From assembly GCF_004117855.1 (NCBI RefSeq), contig NZ_QWBW01000007.1, positions 517 to 64,516 of the forward strand: a DNA stretch of 64,000 nt. The letters run 5' to 3'. The position numbers were made by a program, and so were the translations under genes. Numbering within the stretch: the stretch's first letter is position 1; the number at the start of each line of letters is the position of its first letter. The notes below the pieces were generated by a model. The model ran no database searches, was not told where the DNA came from, and saw only the letters and a list, made by a program, of their open reading frames with translations. The stretch comes from Modicisalibacter coralii. GTDB lineage: Bacteria; Pseudomonadota; Gammaproteobacteria; Pseudomonadales; Halomonadaceae. This document shows, piece by piece, positions 36,960 to 47,388 of the stretch.

Positions 36960-37538
36960 TCAGGGTCGGGACGAGGTGATCATCGCCACCAGTTCGCGCG
37001 CCAGCGTCTCGGGGGAACGACTGCCGTCGGGGTCGTACCAGCGCACCGTCCAGTTGAGCGCGCCCAGCGCGAAACGCCGGACCAGGAACGGATCGCCATG
37101 AATCAGCCCGGCGGCCAGTGCCTCGTCGATGACCTGCTGCCAGAGTCCTTCGTAGGCATCGCGCAGATGGCCGAGCGCCTCGTGGGAGGCGTCGTCGAGC
37201 CGCCGCCACTCGTAGAGCGCAACCACGTGGGCGTTGCGATCGCTGAGCAGGGTCTGCAGATGGGCACGCGCCATGGCGTCGAGGCGCGCCCGCGGGTCGG
37301 GCCCGGCTTCGGCGAGTGCCTTGCGGGCAAGGCTCAGGGCATTGTGCGTGCCCTCCTCGATGACGGCGTGCAGGATCGCCTGCTTGTCACGGAAGTGATG
37401 GAACAGGCTGCCGGACTTGATGCCCATCGCCTGGGCCAGCATGCGCACCGTGGTACGGTCGAAGCCCTCTTCGACGAACAGACGAGCGGCGAGGCGCACC
37501 AGCTCCTTGCGGCGTGGCGAGGCATTCTCTAGAGTCAT
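36960..37538 (-). CDS. TetR-family regulator of the acyl-CoA locus
   Basis: The ATG at 37538 gives a 192-residue protein that begins MTLENASPRRKELVRLAARL, a normal TetR start; an open frame 20 codons longer reaches the thiolase promoter. The HTH reads FDRTTVRMLAQAMGIKSGSL, then FHHFRDKQAIL. The C-terminal ligand domain is of the TetR_C kind common in fatty-acid catabolism regulators. It diverges from the thiolase gene, and a candidate operator (ACTAGCGCTTGCTTGG) lies in the short divergent spacer. The lack of a good ribosome-binding site leaves the start uncertain. Confidence 0.9.
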   Translation of the reverse strand: MTLENASPRRKELVRLAARLFVEEGFDRTTVRMLAQAMGIKSGSLFHHFRDKQAILHAVIEEGTHNALSLARKALAEAGPDPRARLDAMARAHLQTLLSDRNAHVVALYEWRRLDDASHEALGHLRDAYEGLWQQVIDEALAAGLIHGDPFLVRRFALGALNWTVRWYDPDGSRSPETLARELVAMITSSRP

Positions 37539-37544
37539 TTTTAC

Positions 37545-37560
37545 ACTAGCGCTTGCTTGG
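37545..37560. promoter_or_regulatory. Candidate TetR operator at the tetR-thiolase promoter
   Basis: ACTAGCGCTTGCTTGG lies directly upstream of the tetR ATG. A related sequence, TCAAGCGTTCGTTTAA, occurs at 34234-34249 before the acyl-CoA dehydrogenase, with about ten of 16 positions alike. Placement in both promoters suggests a shared TetR site, but the half-sites are imperfect. Confidence 0.4.
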
Positions 37561-37669
37561 TTTTTACCGAGCAAACCACAGGCCCCGGGTGCGGTCAACG
37601 CGCCCGTCGGCCGGCTCCCGGACCATCGTCACACGATGCCCCGAGCCGGCCTTTCGCCGGGAGCGAACC

Positions 37670-38857
37670 ATGACCAATGCCAACGATATCGTCATTCTCT
37701 CTGCCGCCAGAACGCCGATGGGGGGTCTGCTGGGCAGCCTGTCGAGTCTCACTGCCCCGCAACTCGGCGCCGTGGCCATCCGCGCCGCCATCGAGCGCGC
37801 CGCCATCGATCCCGACTGGATCGACGAGGGCATCCTGGGTTGCGTGCTGCCCGCCGGCGTCAAGCAGGGCCCCGCCCGACAGGCGATGCGCCAGGCCGGC
37901 ATTGCCGACGCCATCGGCGCGACCACGGTCAACAAGCTGTGCGGCTCGGGCATGAAAGCCACCATGCTGGCCCACGACGCGATCCGCGCGGGCAGCGGCG
38001 CGCTACTGCTCGCCGGCGGCATGGAGTCAATGTCCAACGCCCCCCATGTGCTGACCAAGGCCCGCAGCGGCTATCGGCTCGGCCACGGCGAGCTCAAGGA
38101 TCACATGTTCCTGGACGGTCTCGAGGACGCCGAGACCGGGCAGTTGATGGGCGCCTTCGCCCAGCAGGTCGCCGACGCCCGCGGCTATTCCCGCGAGCGC
38201 ATGGACGACTTCGCCATCGCCTCGCTGGAACGAGCCATGGCCGCCCACGAGCATGGCGAGCTCGTCGACGAGCTGGCCCCCGTGACGGTGACCACCCGTC
38301 AGGGCGAGCACGTCGTCGAGCACGATGAGCAACCCTTCACCGCCAGGCTCGACCGGGTTCGCTCGCTGCGTCCGGCCTTCTCGGCCGACGGCACCATCAC
38401 CGCCGCCAACGCCAGCTCGATCTCCGACGGCGCCTCGGCGCTGCTGCTGGCCAGCGCGGACGCCGCCGAACGCCGCGGGCTGAAACCGCTGGCGCGTATC
38501 GTCGGCCACGCCACCCACGCTCGCCACCCCAGCGAATTCACCATCGCCCCGGTGGGCGCCATCGGCAAGCTCCTCGAGCGGCTCGACTGGCGGGCCGAGG
38601 ACGTCGACCTCTACGAGATCAACGAGGCCTTCGCGGTGGTCACGCTGATCGCCATGGACGATCTGGGCCTGCCCCACGAGCGGGTCAACGTGTTCGGCGG
38701 CGCCTGCGCCCAGGGCCACCCGATCGGCTCCACCGGCTCGCGGATCATCGCCACCCTGATCAATGCGCTGCGCCGACGCGGCGGGCGGCGCGGTATCGCC
38801 AGCCTGTGCATCGGCGGCGGCGAAGCGACGGCCGTGGCCGTGGAATTGGTCGACTAG
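37670..38857 (+). CDS. Acetyl-CoA acetyltransferase / 3-ketoacyl-CoA thiolase
   Basis: The ATG at 37670 has GGGAG 6 nt upstream; the 39 codons further upstream in the same frame are promoter region. The 395-residue thiolase has the nucleophile Cys in NKLCGSGMKA (near residue 91), His in GGACAQGHPIGSTGSR, and the second Cys in SLCIGGGEATA. It cleaves 3-ketoacyl-CoA or condenses acetyl-CoA. It diverges from tetR and completes the beta-oxidation set with the leftward genes. Confidence 0.94.
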   Translation: MTNANDIVILSAARTPMGGLLGSLSSLTAPQLGAVAIRAAIERAAIDPDWIDEGILGCVLPAGVKQGPARQAMRQAGIADAIGATTVNKLCGSGMKATMLAHDAIRAGSGALLLAGGMESMSNAPHVLTKARSGYRLGHGELKDHMFLDGLEDAETGQLMGAFAQQVADARGYSRERMDDFAIASLERAMAAHEHGELVDELAPVTVTTRQGEHVVEHDEQPFTARLDRVRSLRPAFSADGTITAANASSISDGASALLLASADAAERRGLKPLARIVGHATHARHPSEFTIAPVGAIGKLLERLDWRAEDVDLYEINEAFAVVTLIAMDDLGLPHERVNVFGGACAQGHPIGSTGSRIIATLINALRRRGGRRGIASLCIGGGEATAVAVELVD

Positions 38858-38884
38858 ACTCGATAGATGCCGCCGGGCGACCGC

Positions 38885-39210
38885 TCAGTCGCCCAGGTGG
38901 CCGTACTCCACCGGGCGGCGCAGGCAGAAGACATCGATGCCCGCCGTGTCCACCGCCTCGATCAGCCGCTCGGCCAGCGTCGGCTCGAGCACGAACATCA
39001 CCTCGGACGGCCGATCGGCCAGTTCGAAGAAATGCGCGGCGTGGACATGGCCGTTCTCGCCGGCGCTCATCACGTCGGCACGCCGCGTGTAGCGCGTGAT
39101 GCCCAGCGTCCGGGCAGCCTCCACCACCGCGTCGAGTACCGGCTCGCCATCATGCCGACGCGACTCCGGCGCCATGAAGAGGAGTTCGTAACCGCTGTCG
39201 AGTGAAGTCA
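38885..39210 (-). CDS. DUF190-family protein linked to CrcB
   Basis: This 108-residue protein reads as a PII-like DUF190 member (LGITRYTRRADVMSAGENGH near the middle, then VMFVLEPTLAERLIEAVDTA). DUF190 genes often sit next to crcB. Its ATG overlaps the crcB stop (ATGA), so it is translated with crcB under the fluoride riboswitch. It probably senses or modulates fluoride export, but the function is not established. Confidence 0.85.
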
Positions 39211-39606
39211 TTTGATGGCTCCTGCCAGGGTTTTCACGACACCGAACGTCGCCATGCCCAGGGCCGTCATGCCCAGGGAGCCGGCGACGTGCAGCGCGAT
39301 ACCGCCGAGGGCCATGCCCCACTTGCCCGACTGCAGGGTGGTGAGCATCTCGGCGGAGAAGGTCGAGAAGGTGGTCAGGGCACCGAGAAAGCCGGTGACG
39401 ACGAACAGCCGCCATTCCGGGGAAAGCTGCGGCAACTGCGCGAACAGCGCGATCGCCACGCCGATCAACCAGGCGCCCAGCCAGTTGGCGGCCAGCGTAC
39501 CGGGGGGCAGCGAGGGAAACAGCGCGTTGAGCCACAGGCCCAGCAACCAGCGCAGATTGGCGCCGATCGCCGCGCCCGCGCCGATGGCCACTACCGATGT
39601 CCACAT
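39208..39606 (-). CDS. crcB: Fluoride exporter (Fluc channel)
   Basis: The ATG at 39606 has AAGGA 7 nt upstream. The 132-residue protein has four membrane helices and the family motifs [27 protein letters not shown] and [17 protein letters not shown], which line the fluoride pore. It forms dual-topology dimers that export fluoride. It sits downstream of a fluoride riboswitch. Confidence 0.95.
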   Translation of the reverse strand: MWTSVVAIGAGAAIGANLRWLLGLWLNALFPSLPPGTLAANWLGAWLIGVAIALFAQLPQLSPEWRLFVVTGFLGALTTFSTFSAEMLTTLQSGKWGMALGGIALHVAGSLGMTALGMATFGVVKTLAGAIK

Positions 39607-39707
39607 GAAGCGATCCTTCCTGTTGCCTGACGAAAACGTGCAACACGAAGCGAACGAGGCGGCGGGAGACACGACGACACCTGCTACGCACGCACCTCGG
39701 GCGCTTC

Positions 39708-39780
39708 GCAGGCATCATCAATCGCGTGAGCGATGGTTCGGCGTCGCGCGGGGGCGACGCCCGGAGGTATGCCATCTCCG
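39708..39780 (-). promoter_or_regulatory. Fluoride riboswitch (crcB motif)
   Basis: On the minus strand the aptamer reads GGAGATGGCATACCTCC, an optional hairpin (GGCGTCGC with GCGACGCC), GAACC, a hairpin ATCGC-TCAC-GCGAT and TGATGATGCCTGC. These match the conserved parts of the crcB RNA: GGnGATGG..TnCnCC, a hairpin just before TGATG, and a final CTRC-like end. GGCAT of the first part can pair with ATGCC of the last. The crcB ATG lies about 100 nt downstream. Fluoride binding is expected to permit crcB-DUF190 expression. Confidence 0.87.
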
Positions 39781-39842
39781 AGTCGTCACTAGATGTAGCA
39801 TGGCCGCCGGCCGGCTTCAAGCCGCCGCCATGCCGTAGACGA

Positions 39843-40730
<888 letters not shown>

Positions 40731-40758
40731 GAATCGTGTCCTCGACAGTGTCGCCGAC

Positions 40759-41925
40759 TTACCAGCGACGTTCGAATTTCTTGCGCAGCAACACGGCGGT
40801 GGCGTTGAGCGTGATCAGCACGGCCAGCAGGACCAGAATGCCGCCGGCGGTCTTCTCGACGAACGCCGGACTCGGGTCGCCCGCCCAGGTGAAGACCTGC
40901 GCCGGCATCACCGTGGCGGCGTTGGCGAAAGAGGCCGAGACGTCGGGGATGAAGGCCACCATGCCGACGATGATCAGCGGCGCGGTCTCGCCCATCGCCT
41001 GGGCCATGCCGATGATCGAGCCGGTCAGGATGCCCGGCAGCGAAAGCGGCAGGACATGATCGCGCACCACCTGCCAGCGCGAGCAGCCCACGCCGAAGGC
41101 GGCCTGGCGGATACCGTCCGGCACGCTGCGCAGCGCCGTGCGGGTGGCGATGATGATCACCGGCAACGTCATCAGCGCCAGGGTCAGCCCGCCCACCAGC
41201 GGCGAGGAGCGCGGCACGCCGAAGAAGTTGATGTAGATCGCCAGCCCCAGCAGACCGAAGAGGATCGACGGCACCGCGGCGAGGTTGTTGATGTTGATCT
41301 CGATGATCTGGGTGAGATGGTTGTCGGGCGCGAACTCCTCGAGATAGACCGCGGTCATCACCCCGATCGGGAAACACACCGCCATGGTCACGATCAAGGT
41401 CATCACCGTGCCCATCGCCGCCGCGGCGATGCCCGCCATCTCGGGCATGCGCGAGTCGCCGGTGGTGAAGAAGGTGGTGTTGAAGCGCAGCTCGGCACGC
41501 CCCTGTTCGGCCAGGCGGTCGACGATGCGGCGCTGCTTGGCGCTGAGCTTCGAGTCGTGCCCCTTGAGGTACTGATCGACGGCGCTGTCGGCGATCACCC
41601 ACTCCATGCGCTGGGTGCCGAGCAGGTCGGGATCGTCCTCCATGCGCGAGGGGATCAGGCGCAGATAGCCGCGGCTGACCAGCGAGCGAACGTCGTCGCC
41701 CACCGCCGCGGGCGGGATCTCGCGGGCCTGCTCGCTGTAGGTCACCTCGACCTGGATCTGGGCCTGCTGGAAGGCCGGCAGGCCCTTGGCCAGCATGTCG
41801 CCGATGAACACCACCAGGAAGGTCGCGGCGAGGATCAGCGCGCCCATCGACATCCGCTTGAGGTTGGCCGAGCGGCGATGGCGCCGCTTGAGCTGGGCGG
41901 TGATGGCGTCGAAGGATTGGCTCAT
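40759..41925 (-). CDS. pstA: Phosphate transporter permease, large form, system 1
   Basis: At 388 residues this is the large PstA form with an inserted periplasmic domain (about residues 50-165, [20 protein letters not shown] onward) between the first helix and the permease core. The EAA loop is in [20 protein letters not shown]. It pairs with the large PstC next to it. This subtype is known from Pseudomonas and other gammaproteobacteria. It is 22 bp from pstC1. Confidence 0.94.
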   Translation of the reverse strand: MSQSFDAITAQLKRRHRRSANLKRMSMGALILAATFLVVFIGDMLAKGLPAFQQAQIQVEVTYSEQAREIPPAAVGDDVRSLVSRGYLRLIPSRMEDDPDLLGTQRMEWVIADSAVDQYLKGHDSKLSAKQRRIVDRLAEQGRAELRFNTTFFTTGDSRMPEMAGIAAAAMGTVMTLIVTMAVCFPIGVMTAVYLEEFAPDNHLTQIIEININNLAAVPSILFGLLGLAIYINFFGVPRSSPLVGGLTLALMTLPVIIIATRTALRSVPDGIRQAAFGVGCSRWQVVRDHVLPLSLPGILTGSIIGMAQAMGETAPLIIVGMVAFIPDVSASFANAATVMPAQVFTWAGDPSPAFVEKTAGGILVLLAVLITLNATAVLLRKKFERRW

Positions 41926-41947
41926 GAGCGTAACGAACCTCGTCGTG

Positions 41948-43204
41948 TCACAGGTTGTTGGAGCGGTACTTTTCGCGGAAACGGCGAATCATCAGTACCG
42001 ACACCATGTTGAGGACCAGGGTGACCACGAACAGCACCAGACCCAGGGCGAAGGCGGAGAGCGTCTCGGCACTCTCGAACTCCTGGTCGCCGGTCAGGGC
42101 GGCGACGATGCGCACCGTCACCGTGGTCATGTCCTCGAGTGGGTTGGCGGTCAGGTTGGGCCGCATGCCGGCAGCCATCACCACGATCATGGTCTCGCCC
42201 AGCGCCCGGGAGACCGCCAGCAGCGACGCCGAGATGATCCCCGGCAGCGACGCCGGCAGCACCACGCTCCTGATGGTCTCGCCCTTGGTCATGCCCAGCG
42301 CCAGCGAGCCCTCGCGCATGCTGTCGGGCACCGCATTGATCACGTCATCGGAAAGCGACGAGATGAAGGGAATGATCATGATCCCCATCACCACGCCCGG
42401 CGCCAGGGCGTTGTTGTAGGAGGCGTCAAGGCCGAAGAAACCGGCGATGTCGACGATGATCGGCGCCACGGTGATCGCCGCGAAGAAGCCATAGACCACG
42501 GTGGGAATGCCCGCCAGCACCTCCAGCACCGGCTTGGCCAGGGTACGCACCCGCGGCGGCGCGAATTCGGCCATGTAGATCGCCGCCAGCAGGCCGACCG
42601 GAATCGCCACCAGCATGGCGATCAGGGAAATGATGAAGGTGCCGGCGAACAACGGTACCGACCCGAACTGGGCGCCGCCGGCGGACTCGCCACCGCGTCC
42701 GGCCGCGGCGAGGAAACTGTCGCCCGGCGACCAGGTGGTGCCGGTCAGGAAATCCCACAGGCCCTGCATCTGGAAGAAACGTATCGCCTCGGAAACGATC
42801 GACAGCAGGATGCCGAAGGTGGTGACGATCGATACCAGGGCCGCACCCGCCAGCGCCAGGCGGATCACCCGCTCGATGGCCTGACGTGCGTGGAAGTCGG
42901 GACGCACCTGCCTGACCCCCACGAACAGCCCGATGGCGGCGATCACCAGGCTCGCGGCGAGCAGGTAGGGAGTGGGAATCTCGGCACCCAGCAGCAGCAT
43001 GACGAAAGCGCCGACGGCGCCCACCGCAATGGCCGGGCCGGCGGTGGCCAGCACCGAGAACCAGGCATACTGATCGGGCTGGGCGTACATCGCCACCCCG
43101 GCCTGGCGCGTCCGGGAGGCCTTGGCGCGTGCCACGATGAAGGCGATCAGCCCGAGCACCGCCAAGGCCACACAGAATGTCAGAAACGTCAGATTGGACA
43201 GCAT
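41948..43204 (-). CDS. pstC: Phosphate transporter permease, large form, system 1
   Basis: This 418-residue protein has extra N-terminal helices (about residues 1-110) before the canonical six-helix PstC core. The EAA loop is VPDSMREGSLALGMTKGETI. It is matched to the large PstA1. A hairpin lies between it and pstS1. Confidence 0.94.
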   Translation of the reverse strand: MLSNLTFLTFCVALAVLGLIAFIVARAKASRTRQAGVAMYAQPDQYAWFSVLATAGPAIAVGAVGAFVMLLLGAEIPTPYLLAASLVIAAIGLFVGVRQVRPDFHARQAIERVIRLALAGAALVSIVTTFGILLSIVSEAIRFFQMQGLWDFLTGTTWSPGDSFLAAAGRGGESAGGAQFGSVPLFAGTFIISLIAMLVAIPVGLLAAIYMAEFAPPRVRTLAKPVLEVLAGIPTVVYGFFAAITVAPIIVDIAGFFGLDASYNNALAPGVVMGIMIIPFISSLSDDVINAVPDSMREGSLALGMTKGETIRSVVLPASLPGIISASLLAVSRALGETMIVVMAAGMRPNLTANPLEDMTTVTVRIVAALTGDQEFESAETLSAFALGLVLFVVTLVLNMVSVLMIRRFREKYRSNNL

Positions 43205-43274
43205 AATCGGTCTCTCGCTACGGCCCCGTCACCTGGGGGACGGCACCCGAAGGCCGGGGCCTGACATGAAAACG

Positions 43275-43298
43275 GGCCGACGACTCGCGTCGCCGGCC
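43275..43298 (-). terminator. Attenuator-like hairpin between pstS1 and pstC1
   Basis: On the minus strand a 10-bp stem with one G:T or mismatch position (GGCCGGCGAC with GTCGTCGGCC) and a GCGA tetraloop is followed by CGTTTTC. It lies 22 nt after the pstS1 stop. Partial termination here would lower permease synthesis relative to the binding protein. Confidence 0.65.
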
Positions 43299-43319
43299 TC
43301 GTTCATGCGGCGACGCAGC

Positions 43320-44333
43320 TTACTTGAGGTCGGCCAGTTCGAGTTTGTCGTGGTTCTCGACCTGCTGGCGCTGTGCCTGGCGCATGTCGTCCGGCAGCGG
43401 GATCAGACCCAGGCCCTTCAGGTAACCCATCGGACCGATCATCTTCTCGGTCATGAACAGGTTGGCGTACTCGTACATCGCCGGCACGCTGTCGGCGTGC
43501 TGGTTCTTGACGTAGAAGAACAGCGAGCGTGACACCGGGTACTCGCCGGAGCTGATCGCCTCGGGCGTGGGCTCGACGCCATCGATGCTGGCACCGATCA
43601 GGGTGTCGGAATTCTCTTCCAGGTAGGAATACCCGAAGATGCCGAAGGCGTCGGTGTCCTCGGCCAGACGCTGAACGATCAGGTTGTCGTTCTCGCCGGC
43701 GTCGATGTAGGCGCCATCCGAGCGGATGTCGGTGTAGGCTTCGCCGCCATAGGCCTTCATGTCTTCGGAGGCGGCTTCCATCACCAGCTCCTCGAAGGCG
43801 TCACGGGTACCGGAGGTGGTGGGCGGCCCGTAGACGGAGATCTCGCGATCGGGCAGCGACGAATCGATGTCGCTCCACTTCTTGTAGGGGTTGTCGACCA
43901 GCTTGCCGTCCTGCGGCACCTTGGCGGCCAGCGCCAGGAAGATCTGCTCGCGGCTCAGATCGATCGGCTCGTTGCTGCTCGATTCGGCGAAGGCGATCCC
44001 GTCGTAGCCGATCGTCGCCTCGGTGATGTCGGTGACACCGTTCTTCTCGCAGCGTTCGAACTCGGACGTCTTCATGCGACGCGAGGCGTTGGTGATGTCC
44101 GGGGTATCGTCACCGACACCGGCACAGAACAGCTTCAGGCCGCCGCCGGAGCCCGTGGATTCGATGACCGGCGTCGGATAGTCGGTGGTCGCACCGAACT
44201 CTTCCACGACATAGCTGGCAAACGGGTAGACCGTGCTCGAGCCGACGATGCGCAGCTGCTCGCGGGCCTGGGCGACACCGACCACGCCCATCACGGCGGC
44301 GGCAACGGCGGTGGTCTTCAGGATGCGGTTCAT
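43320..44333 (-). CDS. pstS: Periplasmic phosphate-binding protein, system 1
   Basis: This 337-residue protein has a signal peptide (MNRILKTTAVAAAVMGVVGV, cleaved after AQA). The mature N-terminus LRIVGSSTVYPFA and STGSGGGLKLFCAG form phosphate-contacting loops, and the SGTRDAFEEL motif follows. It is of the Pseudomonas/PstS-like group (TIGR02136-like) and differs clearly from the system-2 protein. AGGAG lies 8 nt before the ATG. A canonical PHO box is 62 bp upstream. Confidence 0.94.
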   Translation of the reverse strand: MNRILKTTAVAAAVMGVVGVAQAREQLRIVGSSTVYPFASYVVEEFGATTDYPTPVIESTGSGGGLKLFCAGVGDDTPDITNASRRMKTSEFERCEKNGVTDITEATIGYDGIAFAESSSNEPIDLSREQIFLALAAKVPQDGKLVDNPYKKWSDIDSSLPDREISVYGPPTTSGTRDAFEELVMEAASEDMKAYGGEAYTDIRSDGAYIDAGENDNLIVQRLAEDTDAFGIFGYSYLEENSDTLIGASIDGVEPTPEAISSGEYPVSRSLFFYVKNQHADSVPAMYEYANLFMTEKMIGPMGYLKGLGLIPLPDDMRQAQRQQVENHDKLELADLK

Positions 44334-44394
44334 GCGGGTAACTCCTGTCGATGAGAGTGTTCAACCTTCGCGGAACCCAAGATGCCGCAGAAAG

Positions 44395-44412
44395 ATGACA
44401 GCTTCGTGACAG
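44395..44412 (-). promoter_or_regulatory. PHO box of pstS1
   Basis: On the coding strand CTGTCACGAAGCTGTCAT matches the PhoB consensus CTGTCAT-N4-CTGTCAT at 13 of 14 conserved positions. A -10-like CATCTT begins 10 nt downstream (44379-44384), the normal spacing for PhoB-dependent promoters. Confidence 0.88.
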
Positions 44413-44483
44413 TCGACAGGCGTGGCGAGTTGGACCGGAAATCCCTTCCCGGTCACACACTGGCCGCGTGCTGAGACGCTTAG

Positions 44484-44626
44484 GGAAATGCTGAATAAAT
44501 CGACGAGCGGGATGAAGCGCGAGGCGCATGGAACGAAGAAAACGAGGCATAACATGAAGTTAGGCGAGTTTTCGAGTACCACGCAACGAAGCGATTCGCT
44601 CGCGCAGGCATTTATGCAGCGTTTCC
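44484..44626 (-). mobile_element. MITE copy 2 (143 bp) at the pstB2 stop codon
   Basis: This is the same 143-bp element as the one between pilB and pilC, reversed and with only a few mismatches. The ends are GGAAATGCTGAATAAAT and, from the other side, GGAAACGCTGCATAAAT. A TTAG direct repeat flanks it (44480-44483 and 44627-44630). The repeat next to pstB2 contains its TAA stop, so the element landed exactly at the stop codon without changing the protein. It lies between the pstB2 end and the PHO box of pstS1. Confidence 0.88.
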
Positions 44627-45463
44627 TTAGCCGTAGCGCCCGGTAATGTAGTCCTCCGTGCGGCTATCGCCGGGCTGGGTGAAGATCTTCGGCGTCTCGT
44701 CGCACTCGATCAGCTCGCCCAGGTACATGAAGGCGGTGACATCCGAGACCCTGGCCGCCTGCTGCATGTTGTGGGTGACGATGACGATGGTGTAATCCGC
44801 TTTCAGCTCGTTGATCAGATCCTCGATGTAGCCGGTGGAGATCGGATCGAGCGCCGACGTCGGCTCGTCGAGCAGGATCACCTCGGGCTTCACGGCAATG
44901 GTCCGGGCGATGCACAAGCGCTGCTGCTGGCCCCCCGACAGCGCCTGGCCGTTCTGGTGCAGCTTGTCCTTGACCTCGTCCCACAGCGCCGCCTTCTCGA
45001 GGGCCCACTGCACGCGGTTTTCCATGTCGCGCTCGTTGAGGCGCTCGTAGAGGCGCACACCGAAGGCGATGTTGTCGTGCACCGTCATCGGAAACGGCGT
45101 GGGCTTCTGGAAGACCATGCCGATCCGCGCCCGCAGCAGGTTGGTATCGACCCGGGCATCGTTGATGTTCTGACCGTCGAGCTGAATGGCGCCTTCGCTG
45201 CGCATCCCCGGATAGAGATCGTGAATGCGGTTGAAGCAGCGCAGCAGGGTCGACTTGCCGCAGCCGGACGGCCCGATGAAGGCAGTGACCTGATTGGCGG
45301 GCACGTCCATGCTGATCGACTTGAGCGCCTGGAAACTGCCGTAATAGAAATTCAGATCCTCGACCCGGAGCTTCGCCTCGGCATCGGCGACGGCCGGCCT
45401 GGCCTGATCCCAGGCCTCCGGGCGGGAGAAACGGGGGACCAGGCCTTCGGATGCGGTGGTCAT
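44627..45463 (-). CDS. pstB: Phosphate ABC transporter ATPase, system 2
   Basis: The ATG at 45463 has AGAGGAG 6 nt upstream; the frame stays open much further but that part is antisense to or overlaps pstA2. The 278-residue ATPase has Walker [10 protein letters not shown], signature [16 protein letters not shown], Walker [13 protein letters not shown] and the end EDYITGRYG. It shares its core with system 1 but differs in the N-terminus. Its TAA stop lies in the MITE target duplication. Confidence 0.95.
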   Translation of the reverse strand: MTTASEGLVPRFSRPEAWDQARPAVADAEAKLRVEDLNFYYGSFQALKSISMDVPANQVTAFIGPSGCGKSTLLRCFNRIHDLYPGMRSEGAIQLDGQNINDARVDTNLLRARIGMVFQKPTPFPMTVHDNIAFGVRLYERLNERDMENRVQWALEKAALWDEVKDKLHQNGQALSGGQQQRLCIARTIAVKPEVILLDEPTSALDPISTGYIEDLINELKADYTIVIVTHNMQQAARVSDVTAFMYLGELIECDETPKIFTQPGDSRTEDYITGRYG

Positions 45464-45486
45464 GGGCAACTCCTCTTGAGCATTGG

Positions 45487-46326
45487 CTAGCCGCGCTGGC
45501 GCGAGACGACACGGGCGACGATGTTCAACAGCAGGATCGCCACCGTGAGCAGTAGCGCCCCCGCCCAGGCCAGTTCGACCTGCCGCGGGATGAACGAATT
45601 GATGGTCATGTTCTGGTAGAGCGTCATGGGCAGGTTGGGCATCTCGCTGTTCAGATCGAAGAAGTTCCACTGATTGGAGTTCAACGAGGTGAACAGCAAT
45701 GGCGCCGTCTCGCCGCTGATCCGCGCACAGCCCAGCAGAATGCCGGTGACGATGCCGGCGCGGGCGCCGGCGTAGCAGACGCGCGTCACCACCCACCAGC
45801 GATGCGCCCCGAGGGCGGCGGCCGCCTCGCGCAGGGTGTTGGGCACCAGCAACAGCATGTCCTCGGTGGCGCGGATCACCACCGGGATGATGATCACGGT
45901 CAGCGACAGCGCCCCCGCCCAGCCGGAGAAGTGCCCGGTCTGCAGGACCACCACGGCATAGATGAACAGCCCGACGATGATCGACGGCGCCGACAGCAGC
46001 ACGTCGTTGATGAAGCGGATGGCACTCGCCAGCCGCGACTTGCCGCCGTATTCGGCGAGCCAGGTGCCCGCCGCCACGCCGATGATCGAGCCGAACAGCG
46101 TGCCCAGCGCGGTCATGATCAGGCTGCCGAGAATCGCGTTGCCCAGCCCGCCGCCATTCATCTGGGTGCGCTCGGTGAAGACCGACAGCGACAGCGCCGC
46201 GCCGCCCTTGACCACCAGCGACCAGAGGATCAGCAGCAGCCAGGCGATACCGAAGGCGGCCGCCGCGATGCAGAAGCCCATGATCACGCGGTTGATCAGG
46301 CGTCGACGTTGATAGACGGAATACAT
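45487..46326 (-). CDS. pstA: Phosphate transporter permease, E. coli-like form, system 2
   Basis: The ATG at 46326 is preceded by GAGGAGG, better than an upstream ATG 30 nt earlier. The 279-residue six-helix protein has the EAA loop [20 protein letters not shown]. It lacks the inserted periplasmic domain of the system-1 PstA. It lies 23 bp upstream of pstB2. Confidence 0.94.
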   Translation of the reverse strand: MYSVYQRRRLINRVIMGFCIAAAAFGIAWLLLILWSLVVKGGAALSLSVFTERTQMNGGGLGNAILGSLIMTALGTLFGSIIGVAAGTWLAEYGGKSRLASAIRFINDVLLSAPSIIVGLFIYAVVVLQTGHFSGWAGALSLTVIIIPVVIRATEDMLLLVPNTLREAAAALGAHRWWVVTRVCYAGARAGIVTGILLGCARISGETAPLLFTSLNSNQWNFFDLNSEMPNLPMTLYQNMTINSFIPRQVELAWAGALLLTVAILLLNIVARVVSRQRG

Positions 46327-46336
46327 GCGCGCCTCC

Positions 46337-47284
46337 TCAGGCCGACTTGCGGTCATAGCGGTTGAGCATCAGGCGGGCGATTGCCAGCACGATGAAGGTG
46401 ATCACGAACAGCAACAGCCCCAGCGCCAGCAGCGCCGAGCGCTGGATGCCATCCGCCTCCGGGAACTGGTTGGCGATCAGGGCGGCGATCGAGGTGCCCT
46501 GCCCGGTCAGGGTGGCGTGGAAGAACAGGTTGTTGCCGATCACGAAGGTCACCGCCATGGTCTCGCCCAGCGCCCGGCCCAGGCCGAGGATCACCCCGCC
46601 CACCAGGCCGCCGCGTACCGAGGGAAAGATCACGCTGCGCACCACTTCCCAGGTGGTACAGCCCAGCCCATAGGCGGATTCGCGCATGATCGGCGGCACC
46701 GTGACCATGACGTCACGGGTAATGGCGGTGATGAACGGGATGATCATCACCGCCAGGATCAACCCCGCCGTCGCCAGGCCGGTGCCGGCGGGAAACAGCG
46801 TGGGGAAATGACTCTGCAGGAACGGCGCCAGCACCTCGACGCCCCACATGCCATAGATGATCGAGGGCACCCCGGCGAGCAGCTCGACGGTGATGCCCAG
46901 CGGTCGTCGCAGCATTACCGGGCATTTCTCGGTAAGGAAGATGGCGATGCCGAACGACACCGGCACGGCGATGACGATCGCGATCAGCGAGGTGATCAGG
47001 GTGCCGTAGACCGCCGGCAGGGCACCGAATTTCTCGATGTTGGCCGCCCAGCGGTCGATGGTGAAGAAGTCCAGGCCGAAGGTCTGCAGCGCCGGCCAGC
47101 CGGAAACCACCAGCGAGGCCAGGATCGCGCCCAGCAGCAGCAGCACGAACAGCGCGAACAGCCGGGTGGTGGTCTCGAAAAGCCGGTCGATGAAGCCGTT
47201 GCGCTTCAGCGCACTCAGCTCGTTGTCGCTCGCGCCCAGCAAGTGCCGGGCATCGGAGGTCGTTGACGTGGTCATGGAAAGCAT
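46337..47284 (-). CDS. pstC: Phosphate transporter permease, E. coli-like form, system 2
   Basis: This 315-residue permease has the canonical core: PVSFGIAIFLTEKCP, AGVPSIIYGMWGVEVLAPF and the EAA loop VPPIMRESAYGLGCTTWEVV. The start is either the ATG at 47284 (AAGGGA 4 nt upstream) or one 9 nt later. It is 10 bp from pstA2. Confidence 0.94.
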   Translation of the reverse strand: MLSMTTSTTSDARHLLGASDNELSALKRNGFIDRLFETTTRLFALFVLLLLGAILASLVVSGWPALQTFGLDFFTIDRWAANIEKFGALPAVYGTLITSLIAIVIAVPVSFGIAIFLTEKCPVMLRRPLGITVELLAGVPSIIYGMWGVEVLAPFLQSHFPTLFPAGTGLATAGLILAVMIIPFITAITRDVMVTVPPIMRESAYGLGCTTWEVVRSVIFPSVRGGLVGGVILGLGRALGETMAVTFVIGNNLFFHATLTGQGTSIAALIANQFPEADGIQRSALLALGLLLFVITFIVLAIARLMLNRYDRKSA

Positions 47285-47345
47285 CGAGTCCCTTGGCAGC
47301 GGCGGGGACGACGCCCCGCCCGAGGAGAGGCTGCCGACGACGAAA

Positions 47346-47369
47346 GACTGCGGGCGATGGCCCGCAGTC
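47346..47369 (-). terminator. Attenuator-like hairpin between pstS2 and pstC2
   Basis: A perfect 10-bp stem (GACTGCGGGC with GCCCGCAGTC) with a 4-nt loop lies 19 nt after the pstS2 stop and is followed by TTTCGTCG on the minus strand. Its place mirrors the hairpin after pstS1. Confidence 0.65.
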
Positions 47370-47388
47370 GGTCGGCGCTGGCGTCCGG

